From the NCBI GenBank assembly GCA_963921195.1, contig OY992538.1, positions 15,478,330 to 15,542,329 of the forward strand: 64,000 nt of DNA. Reading direction: 5' to 3'. The notes under the pieces were generated by a model. That model did no database searches. It was not told the DNA's origin and worked only from the letters and a program-made list of their open reading frames with translations. Source of the DNA: Pegoplata infirma. Its lineage: Eukaryota > Arthropoda > Insecta > Diptera > Anthomyiidae. Made by a program: the position numbers and the translations under genes. This document shows, in pieces, positions 31,885 to 40,586 of the stretch; positions within the stretch are counted from its first letter, which is position 1; the number at the start of each line of letters is the position of its first letter.

Positions 31885-33052
31885 TCAGAACCCGTTCTGA
31901 AATTTTCCATTTTTTAAAAAAGTCAATTTATAAAAAATCCGGCGACATTTGTTTTTTTTTTAATTTTTTTTTAAAGATTAGATGTTTGTCTAAGAGATGG
32001 TTACGTGAGTGAATTTTAACTTTCACTCAATCACGAGCATAATTTTTCTTCTAACACTCACTTACAATCACGTGTGTAAATTTAATACAACTCACACCCA
32101 CGTACGCCGATGCAAGAGTCACTCACGCTAACGTTGACTCACACTCACGATATTCTTATTTATACTAAAAATAATTTCAAAAATCTTTTAAAATTTTCAG
32201 CAAAATCTAAAATTTTACATTTGTTTTTATTTTTTCGGGACAAAATCTGAAGTTAAGCAAAATTTTAGATTTTTTTTGTTGCTTTTTTTGGAATGAAAGG
32301 AAATATGAAGAGAAAATAAATCACGCAAACTCACGCAAAAAATCAACTCACGCTCACTCTTTCACGCAATAATCTTTCTCACACTCACTCACAATCACGT
32401 GAGTAAAATTGAATTCAGTCACACTCACGCTCATGTTCCCATCTCTAGTTTGTCTATCCACACAAAAAAATTGTAATGTGTTTTATTCGTTATTTTCGAG
32501 AAATCGCATTTGAATTTTGAATTTCATGACAATTTGGTAATTTGCTTGGTTCAACGTAGCGTATGACTAATGCAAGTATTTAATAGTCATTCGCTACGTT
32601 GAAACAAGAAAATACAAGCAAATTACAAAATTGTTATGAAAATTAATATTCAAATGCGATTTTCTCAAAAAAACATATGTCTGAATTTATTTGTGTGGAT
32701 AGACAAACATCTAAGCTTAAAAAAAAGTGGCCGGGTTTTTGATTAATTGACTTTTTTAAAAATGCAAAAATTTCAGAACTAATTCTGAAAATTTTCCAAA
32801 AAAAAAAAAAAAATTTAATCGATGTTTGAGATTGTGGTGCATTCCGTTTTAATTTAATAAATATTTAAACAAGGTAACTCAACACAAATTTGACCATTTT
32901 TCCAATATTTGACCTCCTAAGTCAAGTTTTTGAAAAATTTTAAAACCAAAAACGCAATTTTCTTAGCTCCATATAGGGCTATTCTTACAACCTGTTCAGA
33001 AATTTACGGTACACATGTTTTTTTTGCTGGATATTTGGTGTGGAATGCCTCA
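31885..33052. mobile_element. Foldback, TGAGGCATTCCACACC family, copy 3, damaged
   Basis: The right end GGTGTGGAATGCCTCA (to 33052) and right arm are present. On the left only the inner part remains, from TTCAGAACCCGTTCTGAAAT. The middle (32500-32700) matches 1345-1520 of copy 1 (AAATCGCATTTGAATTTT..., ACAAGAAAATACAAGCAAAT). Interrupted by the inner hAT copy. Confidence 0.7.
31991..32447. mobile_element. hAT-like element, AGAGATGG family, inner copy
   Basis: Ends TAAGAGATGGTTACGTGAGT and ...CATGTTCCCATCTCTA. GTTTGTC flanks both sides (31984-31990, 32448-32454). Foldback copy 1 has the uninterrupted GATGTTTGTCAATCC in complement at about 1560. Many CACTCACG/CGTGAGTG motifs. A 7-8 bp duplication supports hAT. 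Confidence 0.75.
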
Positions 33053-34160
33053 TACGTTTATTTATAAATAGGTAAAATTTTCATCAAATGATCCTACAAT
33101 TTTACCAATTTCGTTTCAAAAATGTTTGCGAACGTACAACTTTTTCTGTCATAAAAATGTTGCAGGTATTACTTTTCAAAAAAGATTTTTTACTTAAACG
33201 ATCCTATTTTCAATCTATTCTCAATATTTTTGTTTTTAAGAAGTAACACTCATAGTTTTCAAACAAAACCAAAAAATTATAAATGGGATTTAGAAGCAAC
33301 TGACACGCCCATTTTTTTTATTCCACTCACTCACAACCACGTGAGTAAAATTGATTTTCAATCACGCTCACTTGTGATCATGTGTCAATCACGCACAAAT
33401 CTAATTATGTTACCATCTCTTGTTTATATGCATAGGCACATAAAATTACTACTAGCAATAAGATTTATGAATAATACCTAAATTACAAGCATTTCTGAAA
33501 AAAATTAAAAATGTCCTATCACAAAACTTAGCATAACTTATTCATTTTTTAACCGATTGTTATGTTTTTTGGTGTTTTGGAAAGCTACTTTACTATACTT
33601 TTATACAAAAATAAAACAAAAATTGTTTAATGATGCACTTTCAACTTGGAGTATAAAGAATATGACAAATTTTTCAAAAAATTGGATTTTTTTTAACTTA
33701 ATCGATCGTAGCTCAGCCAATTCTTGATCGATTTTTAATATTTTTGTTTTGTTTAAAAGGTAAGATTTATACCTTTCAAAAAAATCCATAAAATCGAAAA
33801 TCGGTTGCAAACTAACAAAGTAATAATTTTTTAAAGTTGTAATTTAAGAATTGCCGTTTTTCAACACATTTGCCAATAAAAAACGTACTTAACGAAGTGA
33901 TCCAGAAAAACTATGAGTATATCAGTACTCTATGGACTCCAACAAGCCCGAATTTTCATATGAGAACCCCTGCATATTTTATTTTTGGTCATTTGTAGCA
34001 CAGTGTATTCTGCTAACATATTGAGTTTGTGTCTTTGCTCTGTCACAATGCTCTGCCAAAAGCTGTGTGTGTGTTTGTAGAAAATAACTATTTTGTGTAT
34101 TTACAAAAATGAAGTGTTATAAAACCAACCGTTAGTTGGCGAGATTTTTCTTCTTTAGTG

Positions 34161-34232
34161 GCGCTGATAGCTAAGGCGTCGACAATTACCACTTCAGCCG
34201 GTAGGTCTTGGGTTCGAGCCCCGGTCAGGGCA
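34161..34232 (+). ncRNA. tRNA-like cassette in right arm, near-complete cloverleaf
   Basis: Acceptor GCGCTGA (34161-34167) pairs with TCAGGGC (34225-34231) at six of seven positions. A box TAGCTAAGGCG follows. Anticodon stem TACCA/CGGTA (four of five) encloses CTTCAGC, which has T33 and would give anticodon TCA. T stem TTGGG/CCCGG with loop TTCGAGC pairs fully, counting G-T. A-residue discriminator, then a T run 10 nt later. The D arm is short and does not close properly. A decayed tRNA gene or tRNA-derived element; a UGA-reading tRNA is not claimed. Confidence 0.6.
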
Positions 34233-34554
34233 GCAATGAAATTTTTTTTTTTAATGATTTTTTTATTTTTTTTTATTTTTTTAATAAATTTATTCAACTG
34301 TTTTAATTATTGTAACATTATTTTAATTATTTAAAAAAATAATTGGCATATTGATGGCATTTTCTTCTATGAATGACATTCATTAATTCTATGAATTTTT
34401 TCTATGAATTTAATAAAATCTATGAATAAAATTCTATGAAATATTTCAGAATACTAATGAATATTCATTCAGCAAATGAATTGTTTCATAGATTCTATGA
34501 ATTTGGTTTTATGAAATTTGTTCATAGATATAATGAACAATAATTCTTTCAGTG

Positions 34555-35659
34555 CATTTTCATTTGGGGATATCAAGACATTAGGGCTTGAAAATGTTCA
34601 CAAAAATTTGTCTCCGGAACTACTCGTAGCATGATTGCGGGCTTAACAAGGCTATTATAATTTTATTGTTTAAATTATTCTAAACGGGTTTTAAGTAAGA
34701 CTTAATAATGTGATTCTGTAGGGGAGAATCTGGAAATGGAGACAGAAATGATGATGCTTTATTATCTGGTATTTAATAAAACAATTTTGTAAAAAATTTT
34801 AACAAAATTGTTGTTTTGAATACAAACACTTCCCTGATTTTCTTACTATTTTTTTGCGTGTATTTGCGATAGTCTGTTCGTATGTATTTTCACATATTCA
34901 ATTTTTGAGTTAGTTGGCTAAAAACAAAAGAAATATGTAGGTTAATAGAAAATTGGCGTTATATTTAAAATAAAAAAAAATTGTATAGTATTTTCTTCTT
35001 CTTCACCACCATCTTCGTCGGCTTGATTTTCTTTATTTTTTTTTTTTTTGCTATCAAAGAGTTAAAAGTGGATTTTTTCTGCTTTTTTCTTTAACGAGCC
35101 CTAAAGTATGCTACTTTTTAGGCTTATTTTTAAAAGCCTTCAAATATGCTTTTATTTTGTACTTAAACTCTTTATTCTAAGTATGTAATGTTTATGCTCT
35201 ATTTACCTAATATTTAAATATATATACTTACATTACATATATTTATACTTATTCTAAAGATGTTTTCTTTATTCTTCAAGTTTCCATTGTTGTTTTGTTA
35301 TGTCCTTTAACTCTACAGTGATGGCTTTCTTCAACCGTAGGGTTAATATGGTGCCATTTGATATTGATGTATTCTTAAAACGTCATTGTCACATGTGTAT
35401 TATTTGCAAAGATACCAGAGGCAACGGTTAGTTAGATATTTCTGTTTATAGTTATAGACAGCAATTACTTCTGCTCCATTTACATTATTTGCTATGTAGG
35501 ATGAAGAGGGTGTCTGGAAGTCTGTGACTTTAGATAGAAAAACCACTAAAGTACTAAAATACTCGGTTACACGATTATAGCTAACCACAACCTTTATATT
35601 CCAATTTGCAGTACCGTTTTAACCATTAGAGCACATTGGGCACGTTCCCAGGGCTCCGA
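34555..35659. other. Low-copy AT-rich DNA
   Basis: No domain-bearing frame. A short acidic, coding-like minus-strand patch at 34990-35045 (KENQADEDGGEEEEN) is discussed in findings. Bases 35090-35170 share TTTTAAAAGCC..CAAATATGCTTTT with 43905-43935. Confidence 0.4.
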
Positions 35660-36530
35660 CCTCACAGGGTCGGAGACTTTTTCTTTTCTCAAATTTTGAG
35701 ACATTTTTTGTACAGAAAAAGAGGCAGAGGCATCGAACACTTTATTTGCCATTGCCCGGCACTTTTTGGTCAGAGACTTGCTTCACTGGGATCTAGGGAG
35801 CTGTACGATCTTTCTGATTTGTTGGATGTCAAAATTCAACATCTAAGGAGTTTCATAAGAAGCTCAAACTGGTTAACGACAGGGACTAGTAGGGAAACCT
35901 ATTACGGTCCCGTGGTATCACAATGGACCTCAGAGTCTACGTGTGTTGACGTAAAACGTCAGCAGCCACTTACAACCTAAGAGGCAGATTCTGAAACATT
36001 TTTCGTAAAGGAAATGTCACAGATTCTGAAACATTTTGGCATAAAAATTCTTAGACCCTTAGGCATTTTTCGTATAGAAAAAGTTCCAGATTCTAAGACA
36101 TTTTTCGTATGGAAAAAGTCTTAAATTCTCAGATTCTGAGACATTTTTTGTATAAAAAAAGACTTAGATTCTTAGACATTTTTCGTATGGAAAATATCTC
36201 AGACTCTGAAACACTTTTCGTAAAGAAAATGTCTCAAATCTGAGACATTTTTTGAATCGAAAAGTCTCAGATTCTAATAAATTTTTCGTATAGAAAAACT
36301 TTTTCTGAAAAAGTATCAGATTCCGAGACATTTTTCGTATAGAAAAAGTCTCATATGCTGAAAAATTTTGCGTATAGAAAAAGTCTCAGATTCTGAGAAA
36401 TTTTCCGTATAGAAAAAGTCTCAAATTCTAAAACATTTTTCGTTTAGGAAAAGTCTCAGATTCTGAGACGTTTTTCGTATAGAAAAAGTTTCAGATTCTG
36501 ATACATTTTTTCACAGAAAAATCAGCTTTT
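35660..36530 (+). repeat. Minisatellite of about 35 bp, degenerate
   Basis: Unit CAGATTCTGAGACATTTTTC + GTATAGAAAAAGTCT repeated roughly 15-17 times with many substitutions and some partial units. Interrupted by a LINE fragment at 35729-35980. Confidence 0.85.
35729..35980 (+). mobile_element. 252-bp LINE 3' fragment
   Basis: Nearly identical to 7254-7510 of the first LINE (HFICHCPAL...ELYDLSDL...), ending CACTTACAACCTAA. Flanked by GAGGCAGA at 35721-35728 and 35981-35988, a target duplication inside a minisatellite unit. Extremely 5'-truncated; 19-codon-scale remnants only of the knuckle region. Confidence 0.9.
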
Positions 36531-36650
36531 TACTCATCTCTGGTTAAGACCGACCATACTAATACACTTCACCAGCGTTTTTTAGAAAATGGGTCGCCAG
36601 TCCATGCATGGACCGATTGGATCTTTTTATGCCATCTATGATCTTTATAT
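36531..36650 (-). mobile_element. mini-me fragment (TACCCTACAC variant), reverse
   Basis: GACCGACCATACTAATACAC, CCAGCGTTTT and AATGGGTC...CATGGACCGATTGGATC match in complement the 3' part of the copy at 36660-37470 and 10700-10790. Confidence 0.55.
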
Positions 36651-36659
36651 TGGTGATCT

Positions 36660-37470
36660 CAAATTGTTATACCCTACACCACACTGTGGTAAAGGGTATA
36701 ATGAGTTTGTGCTGATGTTTGTAACTATCTGAAATATTGGTCCCAGACCCACTATACCGATCGGCTCAGAATCACTTCTGATGTCCGCCCGTCCGTCTGT
36801 CCGTCCTTCTGTCTGTCTGTCCATGTAAATCGTGTAAACACGCAATTTTTAATCAATTGACTTGAAATTTGAAACTTAAGCTTCCCTTGGCCCAAAGATA
36901 AAGCCTATTGAAATTGGACCAAATCGATCCATATTTAGACCTAGCCCCCATACGATGGTCCTCTTTACTTTTGGCTCAAATGACTTTAATAACCGTATTA
37001 TAATATGAATCTTTTCAAAATTTGGCAAGTAAACATGTTTTGTCTTAACAATTCACCATTCCCAATTTTAAAGAAATCGGACCAGTTCTTCTTGTAGCCC
37101 CCATACAAACCACCTTCCCGATTTTCACATATATCTCTCAAATTTCATAAAAATAGAAAATATTTAATTAAAATTTTGTTTCTATATGTTAAACGCGTAC
37201 TTTAATATCCTTATCTGGTCTGATTATCATCGGACCATTTTTGGACTTAGGCCCCCATGTAAAATTTCGCCCGATATTCAGTTAAAACGGTTTACTGTCA
37301 ACAAATAGAAGCCTATTTCTCTCAAACTTGATTTGTGAGTGGTTTTTACACTTATTAAAGATTTGACAAAATATAGATTTAATCGGTCCATGTTTGAACT
37401 TGGGACTCATTTTCCGGGAAACTCTGGTGTAGGGTATTGTATGGTCGAACTTGATTTTCTTAATTTTCTT
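36660..37470 (+). mobile_element. mini-me-type repeat, TACCCTACAC variant
   Basis: Starts TTATACCCTACACCACACTG, then GTTTGTAACTATCTGAAATA, the GTCCGCCCGTCCGTCTGTCC tract (36783-36822) and a body ending GGTGTAGGGTATTGTATGGTC...CTTACTTGTTT. The TA tract is short (CACTATACCG). Non-coding. Confidence 0.7.
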
Positions 37471-37740
37471 ACTTGTTTAAAAATTACATTTTGTATTGGA
37501 GCTCCCTTAGAGAGTGGCGATAAGGAGCCGGTTTATTCAGAAGAAGTGTTGGGGTGTAAAAATTAATGGGAGTCAGTATTACATTGCATCCCTCTAGGAG
37601 CGACTCCCAGGCAATTCTTGGGCTTTTTTAGGTTTTTACCCGTTTACTACCACCTTTGCTCCGATGATTAGCCTACAATTGCCTCAGAGTCGCTGCTAGG
37701 TTAATTTTTACATCCCAACATTTCTTCTGAACATTGAAAA
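37471..37740. repeat. Inverted-repeat block related to the foldback sub-unit
   Basis: TTCAGAAGAAGTGTTGGGGT (37528) pairs with CATCCCAACATTTCTTCTGA (37703). GGAGCGACTCCCAGGCAATT pairs imperfectly with AATTGCCTCAGAGTCGCTGC. Phrases GGAGCTCCCTTAGAGAGTGG and GTATTACATTGC recall the TGGGGCATTCC foldback sub-units. Confidence 0.55.
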
Positions 37741-37850
37741 TATACCACTGTGCAGTGTTGAAAAGATCATATGAAAAGCTTGTATTTATCAAAGCATAAT
37801 TTTAGGCATGCAGAAAAATTTTACCTTGGAGTAAAATCCCGAGAAGTCAT

Positions 37851-38731
37851 ACACTCAAAAAAAAAAAACTGTAATGTTAGCAAAAAAAGCTTGTAAACCT
37901 ACAAGAAAATTTGCTGATTTTGAACCCACAATTTTTTTGCTAAAGTTAGCAAAAATGTTTTGCCAATAATTAGTTAACTAAATTTTTTTTTTTTTTGAAC
38001 TTAGTTCATACACATCTGAGAACCCCACTGGGTTCGGACCCGATAGGTCCAGACCCCGATGGGCCTAGACCTTGTTGGGTTCCTTTAAAATCGTCATAGT
38101 TTTTGATCCAAAATTTGTGTCTGTTTCGCTCTACCTTGCTTAGTTTTTGAGATACGTGATTATAGGGGACCACTGGGGTCTTGAGAATTACAAAACTCGA
38201 TAACTTCAAAAATATTACTCGGAGAGCTTTTGACTATTTTGCGGTCTTGAGAGCTACAAAAATGCTTTTGGACTTTTTGTTGTGTCGGCATTATTTACCG
38301 AGATATGAGCATTTTAAAATTTTCGGGAATGCTAACTTTTTTGGATCCAAAGTTAGGGCCCATTAGGGTCCACACATGTGAAGAGGACCGGCGGTACTAT
38401 GGAGATTCTAAGAACCAAAAATGGCCTCCATTTTGCTCTATCTGGCTTAGTTTCCAAGATAGCGCCATTTTAAGTTTTCTGAAAATAAAAAAAAATTTAC
38501 CATTTATTTTGCTAATATTAGCAAAAAATCTTGTAAAAATGTTGTCAACTCAATTTCAAATTTAGCAAAAGAAATTAGTTCAAAGTTTGTTTAAAATTGC
38601 TAATGTGCTAAATGAAGTTTACAAGAATTTTTTGCTAACATGCTAATCTCAACTAAAAATTTGCTAAAAATTAGCTAACTAGCGTTAGCAAAAAAAAATT
38701 AGTAAATCTACTAACGTATTTTTTTGAGTGT
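37851..38731. mobile_element. ACACTCAAA-type TIR element, copy 4
   Basis: Ends ACACTCAAAAAAAAAAAACT and TTTTTTTGAGTGT. Core motif in complement twice: TTTCGCTCTACCTTGCTTAG (38125) and TTTGCTCTATCTGGCTTAG (38431). Terminal regions rich in TTAGCAAAA/TTTTGCTAA. The flanks AGTCAT/AGTCAG may be a duplication. Confidence 0.7.
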
Positions 38732-38824
38732 AGTCAGGTTATGTTCGAACACAAAAAAAATATTTTTATGTCAAAAGAGGTTTGTAGACCTGTACTTGGA
38801 CTAAGGGGAAATGCACAATTTCGG

Positions 38825-39251
38825 CCCAGCAAAAACTTGGTAATGACACATCATTACCATTCGAATTACTTAGTAATGACAGAAAATTACCTTTAGCATT
38901 ATTTTGAAATGTTAAATAAGGACTTTTTAATAATGACTAACATAAGTCATTATAATAAAATAAAAAAATTTCAGAACTAGATTTTCACTTTTTGACTAAC
39001 TGTACATTATTTTGAATAAAAACAAAATAAAATTAAATATTTTTTTATTTTTTAAAATTTTTTTTTAAAATAATTTTTTCATTACCTATAAGTATATATG
39101 TAATTAGTTATTAATATTGGCTTGATAATCATTACATTTGGCACATTTGCTTGTAAATGTAATGGGAAAGGTAATTCGAATCAGAAGTAGTTATAACTTT
39201 TGAATTTCCCATTACACATTTCATTACTTGGTAATGCAAGTTTTTGCTGGG
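38825..39251. mobile_element. CCCAGCAAAA-family TIR element, 427 bp
   Basis: Ends CCCAGCAAAAACTTGGTAAT and CTTGGTAATGCAAGTTTTTGCTGGG, with inner CATTACC/GGTAATG motifs. Compare 25996-26728 and 17953-18072. Confidence 0.8.
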
Positions 39252-39472
39252 TCTGCTCCCTTTTGTAGGCTTGAATATGAAAATAATAAAAACTTAAGAA
39301 AGATGTACATTTTGAAGGGTATAAATGATTGGGACCCGCCAAATCTCTCTCATTCTCTTGTTTGTACTAGAATATATATCTTGTTCAAAATATAGGTGAT
39401 CTCAAATTTTAGTTTTTATTGTTTTACCGTTCTTGTTGTTAGTATCAAAGAAAAGTTTATATAATATGTGTA

Positions 39473-39693
39473 TTAGGGTGGCACGAATGATGACTTTTTT
39501 CGAATTTCGTCGATCGCTGGGCAGATTATGGTTCATTTTGGTCTAAAAACTCTATGTTAAAATTGTTTAGCTAAATCGGACAAAAACTTAAACCCCTCAA
39601 AGGCACGGGTTAATTTAGTCCAATTTAACGAAAAAATTAAACATAGATTTTTTAGACCAAAACGAACCATAATTTACACAGCGATCGCCGAAA
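39473..39693. mobile_element. TTAGGGTGGCAC hairpin element, right end missing
   Basis: Left end TTAGGGTGGCACGAATGATG. Inverted pair GTCGATCGCTGGGCAG... / ...ACACAGCGATCGCCG and TTTTGGTCTAAAAA / TTTTTTAGACCAAAA. The right terminus is replaced by the tail of the next mini-me copy. Confidence 0.65.
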
Positions 39694-40486
39694 TTAAAAA
39701 AAAAACAAGTAGAAAAGTTAAATTCGACTTGGCCGAATCTATGAATACCCTCCACAATGCCCATTTTAAGTGATAGTAAATTTTCTAACGTGAAAAAATA
39801 ACAGTTATGATTAGAAATATTTTATTTTGTGTAAACAAATTTTTTTTTTGTAATTTAAAAAAAAAAATACAAATTTTTTTTTTGAGTGTAAAATTTTTTT
39901 TGAGTGTAAAATTTTTTCGAATTTTACATTCAAAAAAAAAATTTACTAATTTTTTTTGAGTGTAAAATTTTTTCGAATTTTTCATTCAAAAAAAAATTTA
40001 CTAATTTTTTTTTTGAGTATAAAATTTTTTTTGAGTGTAATTTTTTTTGTTTTGGTATAAAAATATTTTTTAGTGACAAAAATACGTTTTAAAATATTTT
40101 TGTGACTTACCAATGGTTTTAAAACAGGTTTAACGGGTTTTCACCACGTGAATTTAAGGTGAAGCTAATCTGATATTCACGGTTTTGCTAATAACTTTTG
40201 AAACACTGGACCGATTTGTGTGAAATTCAATACGAACTAGGCTGGAGGAAAAATATATATGCCAAGCTTCAGCATCCTCAGAATTGATTTTCGAAAGTTA
40301 TAGTGCTTTTTATCTCAAAAATTCACGAAAAACCCTTGCCGAAATTCAGTCTTTTGCTCATAACTTTTGAACCATTGGACCGATTTCGCTGGATTGCAAT
40401 ACCAACCTGACCAGGTAAATGCCCAACATATATGCCAAACTTCAGGAGCTTCTGTAAAATCTTTCAAAAGTAAGCGTGTTTTCAAC

Positions 40487-40518
<32 letters not shown>

Positions 40519-40586
40519 TGACGGACAGACGGACGGACGGACATCGCTAGATCGTCTTAAAATCAATCGAGGATCATGAATATATA

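Larger units (their letters stand above)
31746..33422. mobile_element. hAT-like element, AGAGATGGTAACA family, outer copy
   Basis: Ends AAGAGATGGTAACATAATTA and complement, with CTCACGCTCACTT / GTGAGCGTGATTG subterminal repeats. It sits at the centre of the larger palindrome, so its own boundary and target duplication cannot be separated from the arms. Confidence 0.55.
31163..34000. repeat. Long inverted repeat with arms of about 700 bp
   Basis: Left GGGGTTCTCATATGAAAATT (31197) matches in complement the sequence before 33972. TTCGTTAAGTACGTTTTTTA, TTGCAACCGATTTTCGATTT and CTTTCCAAAACACCAAAAAA likewise each recur inverted. Few differences over about 700 bp. Confidence 0.9.
30767..34554. mobile_element. 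3.8-kb foldback element with tRNA-like cassettes in both arms
   Basis: Ends CACTGAAAGAATTTTGTTCAT (30767) and ...ATGAACAATAATTCTTTCAGTG (34554). Subterminal TTCATAG/CTATGAA repeats number about ten at each end. Inner arms 31163-31860 and 33300-34000 are near-identical inverted copies. The centre holds nested hAT and foldback copies. A tRNA-like cassette in each arm points outward. No transposase. The ends alone could mark the element and the centre be secondary. Confidence 0.7.

Noticed and set aside
34192..34198. Functional selenocysteine or UGA-suppressor tRNA
   Set aside because: The predicted TCA anticodon is in a molecule with a defective D arm and without the long variable and acceptor arms of a selenocysteine tRNA.
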